Shown: positions 49,201 to 61,255, numbered from the stretch's first letter. The stretch: DNA of 64,000 bases from Prinsepia uniflora (GCA_032719365.1 CM064871.1:73388383-73452382); one strand, 5' to 3'. Program-made: numbers and translations. Notes: generated from the letters alone by a model not told the origin.

Positions 49201-51732
49201 AGTGGAGTCACAGTTGTTGCGAACAGTGAAGGCGAGCTAGTGCCCCAGCGAACAGTGACCGGATACCGAGTCTGCATCGACTATCGACGCCTGAACAAAG
49301 CAACTAGGAAGGATCACTTCCCTTTGCCCTTCATTGATCAAATGCTTGAAAGGTTAGCAGGTCACTCCTATTATTGCTTTCTTGATGGTTATTCCGGGTA
49401 CAATCAAATCTGTATCGCTCAAAATGACCAAGATAAAACGACTTTCACTTGTCCTTTTGGCACTTTTGCCTACCGAAGAATGCCTTTCGGCTTATGTAAC
49501 GCCCCAGGTACTTTCCAAAGATGCATGCTTTCTATTTTCTCTGAATACGTCGAAAAAATAATTGAAGTATTTATGGACGATTTTAGTGTCTTTGGGGATA
49601 GTTTTGATGCATGCTTAGAACACTTAGCACTTATCTTACAAAGGTGTGCCGAAACTAATCTGGTACTTAACTGGGAGAAATGCCATTTCATGGTTAGACA
49701 AGGGATAGTCTTGGGCCATATTGTCTCTGAAAGAGGAATTGAAGTCGATAAATCTAAAGTTGATACTGTGCGCCACTTACCCTCTCCCACTTCGGTGAGA
49801 GGAATCCGTTCATTTCTTGGTCACGCAGGATTTTACAGAAGATTTATCCAAGACTTCTCCCACATTGCAAGGCCCTTGTGCCGACTGCTTCAGAATGAGA
49901 CACCCTTCGTCTTTGATGCAGACTGTCAGGAAGCTTTTGAGAAGCTTAAAAATCTCTTAACCACTGCCCCCATTCTTTGTGCCCCTGATTGGTCCTTACC
50001 CTTTGAACTAATGTGCGATGCCTCTGATTATGCAGTTGGAGCCGTACTCGGACAAAGGCGGGATAAGAAGCCCTACGCCATCTACTATGCATCCAGAACC
50101 TTAAATGATGCCCAGATGAACTACACCACTACAGAAAAGGAGTTGCTTGCTGTTGTATTTGCTTTAGATAAATTTCGTTCTTATCTACTTCGAACTAAAG
50201 TCATTATTTACACTGATCATGCAGCACTGAAGTATCTCCTAGCCAAGAAGGAAGCGAAACCAAGACTGATCCGATGGATTCTTCTTCTTCAAGAATTTGA
50301 CATCGAGATTAAAGATAAGAAAGGCGTAGAGAACGTGGTGGCGGATCATTTGAGTCGCATTGCACATGAGCGAGATCCTGTGGCGATTCAAGAGATGTTT
50401 CCAGACGAACAACTCTTCAGAATCGAGGGAGGTACTCCTTGGTATGCTGATATTGTCAATTATTTAGTCACCAAGCAGTTGCCCACCACCCTCTCCCGTG
50501 CACAAAAAGATAAACTTAAGAAGCATGCTAGGCACTATATTTGGGATGAACCTTATTTGTGGAAACACTGTGCAGATTTATTGATTAGGAGATGTGTCCC
50601 TGATATTGAACATAGGTCAGTCCTAGAGTTCTGCCATAGCCATGCTTGTGGAGGCCACTTTGGATCTAGAAAAACTGCACTCAAAATCTTAGAATCTGGA
50701 CTATATTGGCCCACACTTTTTAAAGATGCACATTCATTTTGCTTAGCCTGTGATAAATGTCAGAGATCAAGAAACTTAGGACGCAGGGATGAAATGCCAC
50801 AACATTATGTTCTTACTGTTGAAATATTTGATGTTTGGGGTATCGATTTTATGGGTCCGTTTCCTCAATCTAATGGCTATCTCTATATCTTACTTGCCGT
50901 TGATTATGTATCAAAATGGGTGGAAGCTAAGGCCACCAGGACTAATGACTCTAAAACTGTTGCAGATTTCCTCAGAACTAACATTCTTTCCAGGTTTGGG
51001 ATCCCGCGGGTCCTAATAAGTGATGGAGGAAGTCATTTCTGCAACAAGACCATTGAAGCTTTACTGAAACGGTATGGTGTCACTCATCGAGTATCTACAC
51101 CTTACCATCCTCAAACGAGTGGAATGGCGGAAGTCAGTAATAGAGAAATCAAGAAGATACTAGAGCGAACTGTGGGTCCTAATCGAAAGGATTGGAGCCA
51201 ACGGTTGGATGATGCACTTTGGGCATACAGGACGGCCTACAAAACACCTATAGGAATGTCTCCCTATAGGTTGGTGTACGAAAAAGCATGTCACCTTCCG
51301 GTGGAACTAGAGCATAAAGCATGGTGGGCCGTCAAAACGTTCAACATCAAGCTAGATGACGCCGGTCTGCATCGAAAGCTCCAGCTGAGTGAGCTTGAGG
51401 AAATAAGAAATGATGCATTTGAAAGCACTCTGATCTACAAGGAAAAGGCAAAGGCATTTCATGACAAACAGATCAGGAGTAAAGCATTTGCCATTGGCCA
51501 GAAAGTTTTGCTTTTCAACTCTCGGCTCAGACTCTTTCCTGGTAAGTTATGTTCTAGATGGGTAGGACCTTTTGTTATCACTAATATTTTTGCCCATGGA
51601 GCCATACAGATAAAACACGTTGGAACTGGGAAAGAGTTCAAGGTCAATGGCCATAGATTGAAGCCTTATATCGAGGCAATTGGCGAGCACGATGTGGAGT
51701 CAGAAAGAGTGCTACGACGTCCCATCAGATAA
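46222..51732 (+). CDS. Athila-type gag-pol polyprotein
   Basis: 1836 codons, no stop or frameshift. Gag core from about residue 105 to 260 ([19 protein letters not shown]). Zinc knuckle [13 protein letters not shown] at about 320-332 fits CX2CX4HX4C. Protease active site DLGAS near residue 659. RT has [22 protein letters not shown] and the catalytic FMDD near 1117. RNase H has [20 protein letters not shown] and TDHAALKYL. The integrase zinc finger is represented by HACGGHFG and CLACDKCQ, and the catalytic core by [14 protein letters not shown] and the Glu of [12 protein letters not shown]. Catalytic residues look intact, so the product should process into the enzymes needed for retrotransposition. 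A single frame joins gag and pol. Gag-to-pol ratio control is not evident. Confidence 0.97.
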   Translation: MRAHQSKLDRLRRQLDISPSNATFRDALKQTSSFEPPSPIFGESKSEKSNSEEEQIFGTPITMARNLSIREQTCANTNGTTDFCIQYPEPRTNKKDIELKSGVLHQLPKFRGIRNEDPHKHLTEFQFIISSMCPDDADLEIMKLKAFPLSLEERARVWLLSLPPNHIDSWEKLVQEFLTKYFPASKITVLRKEITGIKQKEHDENFSQYYERFKELCASCPTHGITEGYLLTYFYEGLKGWDRGLLDAAANGSFLARSLVDGRALLESRALNDAQYEGADPISRKVHEVSSHAINDSKLDKITSMLSNMLELKKQVAPVCSICSQGHLEEQCPYTAREENSGTEMAHAIGGYQGGPRTQGYSWRDPNNVLNPQHMSTGPNRVPDQFPRPTWQPRPTWQPRPPVPFSNFSHNHANNHTSSSSNPDYDKMLAALSQGQQTLMASTQALVTGQQNQQKDIADLKDQMGKVVDFMGKIQASGVLPPQPTPNPNVRPEANAITTRSGKVLGEIEPDPAVSEAEKHKVATKTTTTQPPVQPTHTQGNNPIPSSSVVTNSPFVHAPFPSRLAKSKKNESDEEILEIFKRVQINMPLIECIKQVPKYAKFLKELCTPRRQTREKEVVMVSETVSAVIQRRLPPKLKDPGSFSVPCVIGNKSFDKVMLDLGASINVMPYSLYVALGLGKLQHDDIIIQLADRSNVYPKGYVEDVLVQVNQLIFPADFYVLDMEDSPTNQAPLMLLGRPFMRTAKTKIDVFNGTLTMEVDGEEIGFNIFDAMRYPSSATHTTFSVDVCTSLAEKHFDLIREDTLNMIIQKGVGLTQSGDALVEDTDYELEPRIWDEVMTLNETPRMVNHQVPSSFPISTDATPPSVIQAPVLELKVLPDHLKYAYLGSDDTLPVIVSSALTESQEDRLVQVLTKYKTAIGWTLSDIKGISPTTCVHRILLEDDAKPSREAQRRLHPPMMEVVKQEVIKLLDCGVIYPISDSKWVSPVQVVPKKSGVTVVANSEGELVPQRTVTGYRVCIDYRRLNKATRKDHFPLPFIDQMLERLAGHSYYCFLDGYSGYNQICIAQNDQDKTTFTCPFGTFAYRRMPFGLCNAPGTFQRCMLSIFSEYVEKIIEVFMDDFSVFGDSFDACLEHLALILQRCAETNLVLNWEKCHFMVRQGIVLGHIVSERGIEVDKSKVDTVRHLPSPTSVRGIRSFLGHAGFYRRFIQDFSHIARPLCRLLQNETPFVFDADCQEAFEKLKNLLTTAPILCAPDWSLPFELMCDASDYAVGAVLGQRRDKKPYAIYYASRTLNDAQMNYTTTEKELLAVVFALDKFRSYLLRTKVIIYTDHAALKYLLAKKEAKPRLIRWILLLQEFDIEIKDKKGVENVVADHLSRIAHERDPVAIQEMFPDEQLFRIEGGTPWYADIVNYLVTKQLPTTLSRAQKDKLKKHARHYIWDEPYLWKHCADLLIRRCVPDIEHRSVLEFCHSHACGGHFGSRKTALKILESGLYWPTLFKDAHSFCLACDKCQRSRNLGRRDEMPQHYVLTVEIFDVWGIDFMGPFPQSNGYLYILLAVDYVSKWVEAKATRTNDSKTVADFLRTNILSRFGIPRVLISDGGSHFCNKTIEALLKRYGVTHRVSTPYHPQTSGMAEVSNREIKKILERTVGPNRKDWSQRLDDALWAYRTAYKTPIGMSPYRLVYEKACHLPVELEHKAWWAVKTFNIKLDDAGLHRKLQLSELEEIRNDAFESTLIYKEKAKAFHDKQIRSKAFAIGQKVLLFNSRLRLFPGKLCSRWVGPFVITNIFAHGAIQIKHVGTGKEFKVNGHRLKPYIEAIGEHDVESERVLRRPIR

Positions 51733-53698
51733 ACTAAATTTGGTCTAGGCTGGATGGACGTTAAACTTCAAGCGCTTGTTGGGAGGCAACCCAATGTGTT
51801 CGCGAGTGTGAAGGAGTCATCAACACAGATTTGCTTTCTTTCAACCCTTCACTCTCTTTTATGTTTTTCTTTCTTATTTCATTTTCTTAAATCATCTTCC
51901 TTACTTTGATTCTATGTTTAAATTACTTCGTACTTTCCTACATTGAGGACAATGTAGAATTTAAGTATGGGGGAATGGTTTACAAATTTATTTGTGCATT
52001 TGAAATTGATTTATTAAGTCTTTCTTAATTTGCAATTGTTTTATTTCCATTTGCAATTGTTTTATTTCTTTCTCAAAAAAAAAATAAATAAATAAATAAA
52101 TAAAAAAAAAACACCAAAAAAAAAAAACAAAACAAAAAAATTATTATTGCTTTCTTGAGTCTTTTTGTTTTAACGTAGTATTTTTTTGGCGAGTCATCAA
52201 GTTGCCCTTTAACTTGTCAATGATATAAGTAAATGGAAATGATTATGTTATGGCCATAAAGATAATCACTACAACTTGAATTTGTTTGTTAATATTTTGT
52301 GATTAAGTGTTACTACTTGAAGATAATGCATGTAAATTGGTACATAAATAAGCATGATATGATAAGTATGAATCATTTGAACCTTATGTGAGCTTTAGAA
52401 CTTATATACATCTTTGATGAGTGATTCATAAGTTCTTTGTTTAAATTGATATACATATGCCTCATAACTGCTTGCCATAGCTTTTAATGAACTCTAGAGC
52501 ACTAGAACTTATTCTATGTGATTTTCAAAGCTTTTAAGTCAATAAATTCTCTGATTTTGGAAATGATTAAGGCATTAGGGTTAACACCACAAATTCAAAC
52601 ATCCATGTTCCCTATTTTGTGCGCACAAGTTGCGACCCCCTTAGTTTTACCCCTTTTGAGCCCACATTAAGCCTTTCTTTCCTCACCATGATTATCTAAA
52701 CACTTGAGCTTAGTATAGACATCTTTTACCTTTGTTCCAAGGACTCGGTTGAAGACTTAATGATTATGTAAAGAGAAAATGATGATATTGAAAGACTTTT
52801 ATGTGTATTTTGTGGATTTACTTACTCAAACATTGTTGTATTTTTGACACATGTTATTACCTTGATATACGAAAAAAAAAAAATGAAAAAAAAAAAATAA
52901 ATAATAATAAAAAATAAAAAAAAATAAAAAAAAAGAGAAGAAAAACAGAAAGAAAGATATATTGAAATTTTTATCAAGGTAATAAGGTTTGATTATGAAT
53001 GTTTGAGTTAAGTCCTTTACATTTGTAAATCCGGCACAAAGAATGAATTCGAGGCCCAACAAGATGAAATTAGGCCTATGTTCGAAGGGATGGATTACTG
53101 ACATCATTGCACTAAGGTTGGGAAGTTATGATACGTTTTGGGAGTCTATTGAGTCTTGGAACGAATTTGAGCACCACTTGTCCTATATATTCCTTGCCTC
53201 TAAACTTAGCCTCATTACAACCTTCGTAAAGACCTTATGATCCTTAAGATGGTAAATTTTGATTAGTTGAGTCAATCACTTGAGTAAGCTTATGGTTTTG
53301 GTTCATTTGTGCAAGTATGTTTTGTTTTTATCTTGAGGTGTTTGTTTGAAATTTTGCAAAAGTACTTCATTTCGATTATGTGAGTATTTCTCACATACTT
53401 TGAGTGCAAACACAAACCCTCACAAAATTGAGTGAATTTATGAGTGCATATCCTTGTGAGTTGATTCATACTTGTCTTATTCGTGCAGAACTCCATTTCA
53501 CCATATTTACTCATTATCTTACTTGTTGAACATTTTGTTACCATATATTAACTTTTGAATTCCATGTGCTTAAATGTTTTAAGTGAAAATCTTTTATGCC
53601 ATGATTATAACAATGAAATTTGAGACAAATGGTTAAGGGTCTACTTGTTTTAAATTCGTAGTTTGATTTTAGTATTTGCTAGGGACTAGCAAAGTTTA
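51733..53698 (+). other. Non-coding 3' region of the Athila element (no env-like ORF)
   Basis: 2 kb between the pol stop and the polypurine tract. Just after the stop is a compact inverted repeat TTGGG/CCCAA around AGGCAA (51779-51794), a motif I recognise from other Athila-type elements. ACATTGAGGACAATGTAG...TTTAAGTATGGGGGAA (51940-51975) resembles the terminal polypurine context. A-rich stretches lie at 52073-52140 and 52869-52935. Many Athila elements have an env-like frame here; this copy has no frame above 93 codons. Confidence 0.75.
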
Positions 53699-53712
53699 AG
53701 TGTGGGGGTATT
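53699..53712 (+). other. Polypurine tract of the Athila element
   Basis: AGTGTGGGGGTATT directly before the TGATAGGACG start of the 3' LTR. This is the usual G-rich tract of this lineage. Confidence 0.88.
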
Positions 53713-55582
53713 TGATAGGACGTTAAATAAGCATTATTTTATATTATTTTATACCCTTTATACTTGACTTTTAATATTAAAATATTAAATAAATTGATAA
53801 AATAAATTATTTTGTGATTTTTATGTTTAGAAAAATAAAGGTTGTAATTTGGAGTATTTTTGGCGAAAGAATCGTTTCGATCGGAATTATAACGAATAAA
53901 ATATGGACGAAATTCGGTGGAATAATTAATTTAGTTATATTTTAATTAAATTAATTAATGCAGCCCAAACCCAATTTTTTATGCAGCCCAATCCGGTTTG
54001 TTCAGCCCGGCCCGTGCAGCCCAGTTCCTCCAGCCCACGCCCGCGTCGCGCGTCAGCCCGCGTCAGCCCGCGTGCAGCCCAGCTTCCTCCAGCCGCTCAG
54101 CCCGCGTCCGTGCGGCCCAGCCCAGGCCCAAACCGCTCCAGCATGCGCCTGCCGAGTCCCTGCTGTCACGTTCGGCGCGCGCCTGCCGAGCTGCTGCCCT
54201 CCTCTTCAGCACCGCCCAGCCGAATTTTCTTCCCTATTTTCCAGCAGACTCCCACTTAATTTCCAGCCATTTCCAACAACCTTCCAACCCAATTTTACAA
54301 CTTTACAACTCAAACCACCTCTAAACATCATCACAAATCTTTATTACTCATCATTCCATTATTCCATTTTTTTTTTATTGTATTTTTATATTATTTTTGG
54401 TAGCTTTCTCCACCTATAAATAGGAGTTGATTTCACTTGTTGAAAACACTTCCAAGTAGCACAAAATTGAGCTTCTTTTAGGAGAAATTTTGGCAAAATA
54501 GTTCCAATACAATTTTGAGAGTTCAAGTCCGAATTTCCTTGTTTAATCTTCTTCCATCTTCATAAGGTTCCAGCCGCTGTTCGGTGTTCCTTGTGAAAAA
54601 CAATCCATTGTTCTCATCCAATCTGAAAAGTGTAACATTTGCTCTCCATTCTCTTAAACTCTCTTATTTGTTATTGGTTCTAATTATAATGCAATATATG
54701 TATTGGTTTCTCCTTCCTATCTTTTGTGAAAATTGAGTATAATCTCCATGTGTTTTACTTTCTAAAAATCATTTACTTCTTACATTTTAGAGCTTAAACT
54801 TCATTTCGAAACTAAATGTTGATCCGCTGTTCGGGGCATTTAGAGTAGATTTGGAGAGATTTAATGTATGACCGCTGTTCGGCGCATTAAATCATAAACT
54901 TAAGGTAATTATATTATAAGTAAAAATCCGTTGTTCGGTGCATTTATAATATGAATAATGTATGAAGAAATATGAGTTTGTGAAGGTATAATTTCGTGAT
55001 TAATTCAAATATTTGCAATTGTAGTATGTTGTTGAAGTTTGTGTTTACGGGAAGTCTACTTTGTGCATAAGTTAGAATAGAAATAGAATGAGTTTATCTA
55101 TGCTTTTACTTATTTACATAATTACAAACCTCTTCAAAACCCCCCTTGTTTATTCTTTATTCTTTTATTCTTTATTCTTTTATTCTTTGATGCTTTTATT
55201 CTTTCATTCCTTTATTATTTAATTTATTGATTCTTTGATTAATTAATTCCTTTATTCTTTGATTAACTAAGTCCTTTATTCTTCTATTATTTCATTCTTT
55301 AATTCGTTAATTTATTAATTCTTTGTAATTCATTAATTTATTATTATCTTGTTCATCTATTCTTTAATTTATTAATTCTTTGATTGTTTAATTCTTTTAT
55401 TATTTAATTCTCTAATTCATTATTCTTTTATTCATAATCCACTAACATATTATTAATGTTCCCTAATTTCCCCGGTTAAGAACGATCCCTATTTATCAAT
55501 ACTACATCTACACAAAAAGGGTTTAAATTGCCACAACACTCAAATTACATGTTTAATTTAATGCGTAGTTTGGGCTTAGTCA
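53713..55582 (+). repeat. 3' LTR of the Athila-type element
   Basis: 1870 bp, identical to the 5' LTR except T at 54895, T at 54931 and a tandem 10-bp duplication CGTCAGCCCG at 54061-54070. Ends TAGTCA at 55582. Confidence 0.97.
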
Positions 55583-55587
55583 TGTCG
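55583..55587. repeat. Target-site duplication TGTCG, right copy
   Basis: Exact match to 42988-42992. Confidence 0.93.
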
Positions 55588-56335
55588 TAACCTCCGCCTT
55601 GCTCTTGCCTCTTGGAATGAGTTTTTGTGCTTTTCGTGTCCACACTTATGTCACCACCAATAGAATCTTTACTATAGATGTGTTTACCTTTGCCACCTTT
55701 AGTGTCTTCACCATAATTTCTCTGTTTACCTTTGTCTTGAGGGTTCGAACTTTTTTCACTCTCCTCAAGCCCCAAAGGCTTCAAAATATCAAAAGTATAT
55801 ATGTCCAACACATCATATAGGTATTCGATAAGTATTGGACGATTAATTACAAGTTGTATTGTAATTGAATTTTGGAATGTATGTGAAACCAATCCTCACT
55901 CTCTATTGTATTCTTTTAGGAAATTTATCCCAACTTTTAAACAGAGAATGCTAATAGTAAGGGACTCGGTCATACCCGAGGCCATATGTAGCGATTTTTA
56001 TGTCTACCATTATAAATCTTGCAACCTCAAAAGAAGAATATTACCATAATCATCAAAGTGTGGCCTTAGTTTTCATAATCACCGCTGAAACTTGAACATC
56101 TCATAAACACAATGTTATGTGTTCGGATCGAGTACATTTCATTGGTATATTTCATCGAGTATGTTTCATCAGTCCAGTTCATTTTGGACAAAAAAAAAAT
56201 ATTAACATCTTTCATATATAATTGATTTTAAGAAGCTAAAGAGGCATTTTTTATTCATCCATCAACCTTAGCTAGCTAGTTAGAAATAGAAATTAGTTAA
56301 ACATTATATACCTAGTTTAAGTTGTCTTTTTTTTT
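55588..56335. repeat. Right copy of the diverged duplicated sequence flanking the nest
   Basis: Counterpart of 36661-37620, but with the two shared blocks in the opposite order: the CTTGGAATGAGTTTTTGTGC block first, the CTCATAAACACAATGTTATG block second. A minus-strand frame (55892-55599) reads PILIEYLYDVLDIYTFDILK...KPLGLEE followed by a Lys/Gly/Ser-rich low-complexity part. It has no recognised domain, so it is left uncalled as a gene. Confidence 0.6.
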
Positions 56336-58581
56336 TGCCTTTCCTTTTTCTTCTTTCTCTTCAATTCCATCTGTTTGTCATAAACATACCAGGAGAAGCT
56401 TATGTAGTGCACTTGGTCTAGCCCCTATTATCTTCGCATTCATCTCAATAACGTAAAATCTATAAGGTTGTTAACAAGAAAATAGCATCTTCATTATTAG
56501 GTACGTCAAACACCAATATTACCAAAAAGAGTTGCTATTTCGTCTGGTGACAGATTAATTCTCGCAGGTTCCCTATCAAAAATCAATATAAAGTGCAAGT
56601 TCTGCAAGAAGACTTGTCAAGGCATGTGCACGTCATCCGAAAAATCTCATAAGTTTTTCCCCATCCCATTAGTCATTAATGTGTGGCATCTTATGACGTA
56701 TATTTCCATATTATGATGATCTAGAAAAAATTGACCTTCCACAATAATATACTCAAAATCAAGATAAAAAAAAACTTAAATAAAAACAAGAATTTACCCA
56801 TCTTCATTAGGATATTGCATGCTTAATCACTAAGTAAATTAGTTTCTCTTTTTGTAACTTAGCTTTTTTGTGTAACTTTGTTTTAGGTTTTTATTGCAAC
56901 TTAGTTTCATCATCAGAAATAGGCAGACATATTAGAAGCCTGTTTTATCATCAAGATTAAATATTGTTGACCACCAAATTAATTACAAACTAGTTTTTTT
57001 TTTTACAAGTTACTTATTATTTAAATGTTCTATTAATTAAGTTTGATTCCAAAACTTAAATTAATTTGGAAACAAGAATTTACCCGTCTTCATTAGCAAA
57101 TCGGATGCTTGAGCACTGAATTACTATGTTAGTTTTTTTTTTTTGGTGGTTTTTGTAACTTAGCTTTTTTGTGCATCATAGTTTTTTTTTTGTGTAATTT
57201 ACTTTTTCTTTCCTATGGAATAATACTGTTGATTATTAAATTAGTTTTAAATATGATACTAATCTAAACTCAGAGGCGTAATTAGGAATTTAAATTAGGA
57301 GGGACCCTTTATATAAATAAGTACTTAGAATTTTTTTTTGCAGAAAGAAAATCTTTGTTTTGATTTCATTATAAATTAAGAAGTTAATGTATGCTTATAT
57401 AAACAATATATGACCAAAAAACACAAAATTATTAATATAATGTCAATGCCAATAATTAAAGAATTTCATGAGTATATATATTATCCATTTTTTAAAACTA
57501 AAAAATATGGCCCCAGATTAATAGGCCCAACTTTTTTCAGAGTATTGGACTGTTTGATCCAGTAAAGTATGGCATGAATAGCACAACATTCGGTCTTTAG
57601 ACCCAAAGAACAAAAAAAAAGATCATGGGAACTCAAAAGCCTCCGTGAATCTTCGTCGAATTAGGCTTTGCCAGGTTAGAGCGGGTGTGTTTTATTGTCT
57701 GTCGATCTAGGTTCGAAGTTTCTTTTGCTCACGTGCTTATACAAAAGTCAGTTCGTTAGAGTCTGTGCTCAATTGCCTCATCTCGTAGTTTCACTACCCT
57801 TCAGGCTTCAGCTTTAAAAGAAAAAGAAGAAAATTAATTTCAAGTTCTCTACACGCGAGCTCATACAAAGTGGTGACTACGTGTGATTGGATATTTTGAG
57901 CAAGGAATCGCTGTGATTGGTACTATAGAGTGAAGGAAGGACCACGTACAAAATTACATAGTGACAAATTAAAGCCGGTGAGAGATTGAGAGTTCTCGGT
58001 ACAAACACTTTAAACACTTGGCTTTGTCAGGTTTCCATTGATAAAGTGAGTTCATCGTAGCCTATGAGGCCAAAAGAAATGCCATACCTATCTAGCTTAG
58101 CTTGTGTTGTAGGGACTCAATCCCTGTCGTTTAAAAGGACCAAACAGACATAGTGGATAGCTTGTTCTTCTAAAACATTAGAGTATGGTCTTTTCCTTGC
58201 AAGCTAGCTTGCTAGCATTCCTATATCACGGTCTCACCTTTGGTGCTTAAAATTTGATCAGACATAACAATTCATTTGACTCGAGACTCGAGACTTGTGA
58301 AAATGAGAAAGATTGAGTTGAATGTCTCAAATTAAAATTGTCAAAATGAAAGTATTATTAATTGACGAAATGATGTTTTTTTGAATCTAACTAATTATCC
58401 AATTGATTGATCTCATACGATTATGCAAGTAATTAAAACGTTAATTTGAAATTTTGAAGAGGTTAAGTAGGTGCATGATTGACGGGAATATATTGTGTAG
58501 GAAAATATTTCAATTATGAAAAGTTGATATGGATCGTGTTGATGGTTGATGAATTATGGCAGTACGTACGCAGCTAGCCAG

Positions 58582-58583
<2 letters not shown>
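56336..58583. other. Intergenic, AT-rich
   Basis: No gene supported. It contains an imperfect direct repeat of about 95 bp (AACAAGAATTTACCCRTCTTC...AACTTAGCTTTTTTGTG) at about 56784-56875 and 57071-57170. A tRNA-like stretch with AGGTTAGAGCGGG and AGGTTCGAAG lies at about 57670-57720 and might be a SINE head, but no tail was found. Confidence 0.5.

Positions 58584-58623
<40 letters not shown>
58584..58623. repeat. (AT)20 microsatellite
   Basis: Perfect AT dinucleotide run of 40 bases between GCA and TTTACGTACG. Confidence 0.97.
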
Positions 58624-58626
<3 letters not shown>

Positions 58627-59026
58627 CGTACGATGATGGTGGTTCATGCAGGGTATCGATGAGTTATTTTCTGGGACAGCCATACACCAAACCAACTGCG
58701 TACGACGTCGTCATGCATGCATATCAAGCACTCCTCACAACAGGTAATTAAGTACTAGGTACTAATTAATTATACATGTTCATGCTGGGTCCCATACAAA
58801 TTTTACGTTTAATTAAATACTTTATGTTTGAATTTAAATTAATTCAAACCGGAGAAATATCATTATATCGTTGATCATCGGCAGGTTTATTTTCCAATTA
58901 TTCCAATGATCTTGAATTCTTGATGATTACCTGAGCTTCATTGGAATTCAACGTAGCTAGCTCCATTATCAAGCTCCGATCGATCCATCAACTTCATTAA
59001 TCCTACTCCATAACCAACCGCTTGAT

Positions 59027-59087
59027 GATGAACTATTCAACTCTTTTTTTTTTTCTTTTTTTTTTATCAAATGAACTATTCAACTCT
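59027..59087 (-). mobile_element. Tail-only retroposed insertion with 17-bp target duplication
   Basis: ATGAACTATTCAACTCT occurs at 59027-59043 and again, exactly, at 59071-59087. Between them is only a T tract interrupted by one C, ending ATCAA. On the minus strand this is TTGAT followed by poly(A), as left by target-primed reverse transcription of a LINE or SINE that aborted almost at once. Confidence 0.7.
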
Positions 59088-60400
59088 ATGCATGTAATAT
59101 TGGTAAATTTTTAAGTAGTCATGTCAGCTAGTAAATATTCCCTCTAGGCTCTAGCTAAGGTCTAGGATATTCGAATGGGAAAAAGTAATTTTCATGAACA
59201 CAAAAAATATATGTTGTTAATTTCAAATGAGTAGGTGGGAGAATAGATTTTAAGACTCAACAGCTATATCTAGCATATCTGATTCAGTTTCTGATATGTC
59301 GTATATATATTGGACCTGAATTGCATGTTGATTCCTCCACCGGCTGGCCCCACTCCTTAAATCTTTGCTTTTGTGTGTTTCCGGCAACCGCATGTAAGTA
59401 TTATTCCTCCACCAGCTAGCTGCAGGAGATGGGGAGGCTTTCCTAATTTCAGATTTAGAGTTTCCATTAAGTTTTTTTACTGTTTAACATTTTAGATTTA
59501 TTTCATATTTTGGACCTTGTTGCTTTAACTCTTTGCATTTTATTTTTTTTTTTTAGACCGTTTTTATTCTTGGACTTTCAATGTATACCTTATACATATT
59601 TGTGGCCTCTTAGAAACGAATATATTTGTTCGACAAAAAAAAAAAACCTGCAATGAGTGTACGTAGAACAGACTAGTAAAACCAAAGAAGTAGTTTTTAA
59701 AGTCTTTGATATTAATTTGGAATCCGTGCGTCGTCGTCTTTTCAGTATTTGAGATTGATTGCACCTCTTACCTGTACAAAAAGGTATGAATGAACATATA
59801 CATTATATATAGGGCATCATTCTGAGCTTAATTATTATTAATTATCGTGCTTTGAGTTGTAAGATGATCAGATGATCTGTAAAATTGAAATGTTATTCAC
59901 TGAATCATCCGGCTCCGACATGGAGATCTTGCATGGTGCCCCCACAAAAGTCGATATCATCATCGACCATATATATTATATATATTATATATATATATAT
60001 ATATATTAGCATATAATTAAGTTAATTGCAACGCTCCTTAAATTATTTTACTATAATTTAAATAATTGTCTCTATATTTTAATATTAATGCTCCTTATTC
60101 TTAAACTTGATCCTAATATTTCCGTTAATCCCACCGATTATTTTTCAAACGAATTTAATTTATTGAAAAATATAATTTGATTTGTCAATTTTGTCCTTTG
60201 TTTTTAATAAAATTTATTTAAAAAATATATGAGAGAGGACCGAACGGAAATAATAGGGTAAAATTCAAAGTAGAGAACACTAAAATTGAAATATATAAAC
60301 TATTGCTAAAAATTATGATAAAATTCATTTACCATTTCAGCCATTTAACCTAGCTAGTACACACTATTTGCCCTTATTAACAGTGATGCATGCATATATC

Positions 60401-60441
60401 AAATCAAAACCTTTTTTTTTTTTCCTGATAAATCAAAACCT
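60401..60441 (-). mobile_element. Second poly(T) insertion with 12-bp direct repeat
   Basis: AAATCAAAACCT at 60401-60412 is repeated at 60430-60441 around a T tract ending CCTGAT (minus strand: ATCAGG then poly(A)). Same signature as at 59027-59087, but the flanking repeat is shorter and lower in complexity. Confidence 0.5.
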
Positions 60442-61255
60442 ATTTTACTTCATTATTATTTCACTATCAACCACACCGCACAACTCTCTCTAGTCTCTAC
60501 CTACCTCTCTACTATTATTGTACGTAAATATCTTTATATTTTTTATGCATTGATTATGCGATAAATCTTAAAAAATATCCCATTTAAATTAGGAGAAAAC
60601 TGACTTGTTTAAGGGATGCGTTATTAATAATTTGTAAGGTAGCTTGCATATATATGATATATATTGTTGAAACATCAAGCCTCCACTTCCATTTGCAAAT
60701 CGTGTATAAATTAATGGCAGCAAATGCAAGACCCACGCAGAAATGATACTTCATTGGTTGATGCATGTCGATGAAGGTCAAATTCCAAACTCAATATACC
60801 CTCGATCATGTACATAACATATATATATACATACATACATACTCGTACAAAGCTAGAAAAAGACTGCTAATTAATTATCTTGTAATACATTTTTGGAGCT
60901 CATTTATTGACTAATTAGAAGTAACCAAGCAAGCAGATGAAGTTGAAATAAAGCAAATAAAAATATTAATTAATTAATTCATAATAATAATAATAATCAA
61001 GTGATATTAAAATGTGTCTCTACTGATCCATGGTCTTACTTTCGGGGGGAAGGGTTTAATTAGCAGCATAATTATACTTGATTTGTCACATACTCACATT
61101 TGATGAAGGCGTGCATTATTTAAGTAAGCCAATGAACTCCATTGGATCATGGTGACTAGGAACTTATGATTATGAGACGAGGCCATACTTAATTAAACTC
61201 TTAACACTTGCTTAATGGAAGGTGACTCTCATTACCTAGCTACTCATTAATTTAC

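Larger units (their letters stand above)
42993..55582 (+). mobile_element. Complete Athila-type Ty3/gypsy retrotransposon, potentially autonomous
   Basis: LTRs at 42993-44852 and 53713-55582 begin TGATAGGACG and end TAGTCA. A TGTCG duplication flanks the element. A tRNA-Asp primer site lies six bases inside the 5' LTR, a purine-rich tract precedes the 3' LTR, and one uninterrupted gag-pol frame of 1836 codons runs from 46222 to 51732. The Asp primer site, the DLGAS protease and the RT block [20 protein letters not shown] place it in the Athila lineage. There is no chromodomain and no env-like ORF. The LTRs differ at only two bases plus one 10-bp tandem duplication, so insertion is very recent. 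Confidence 0.97.

Noticed and set aside
52826..53107. 93-codon minus-strand ORF rich in Phe/Tyr, considered as env-like product
   Set aside because: It is antisense to the element and derives from A-rich low-complexity DNA.
55599..55892. 115-codon minus-strand ORF PILIEYLYDVLDIYTF... as a gene
   Set aside because: The left duplicate of the same sequence has stops, there is no recognised domain, and the frame turns low-complexity. Kept as a repeat, with a note on coding origin.
57655..57730. Possible tRNA gene or SINE head (GGTTAGAGCGGG ... GGTTCGAAG)
   Set aside because: No acceptor or anticodon stems can be closed, the box B word lacks the final conserved C, and no poly(A/T) tail or duplication was found.
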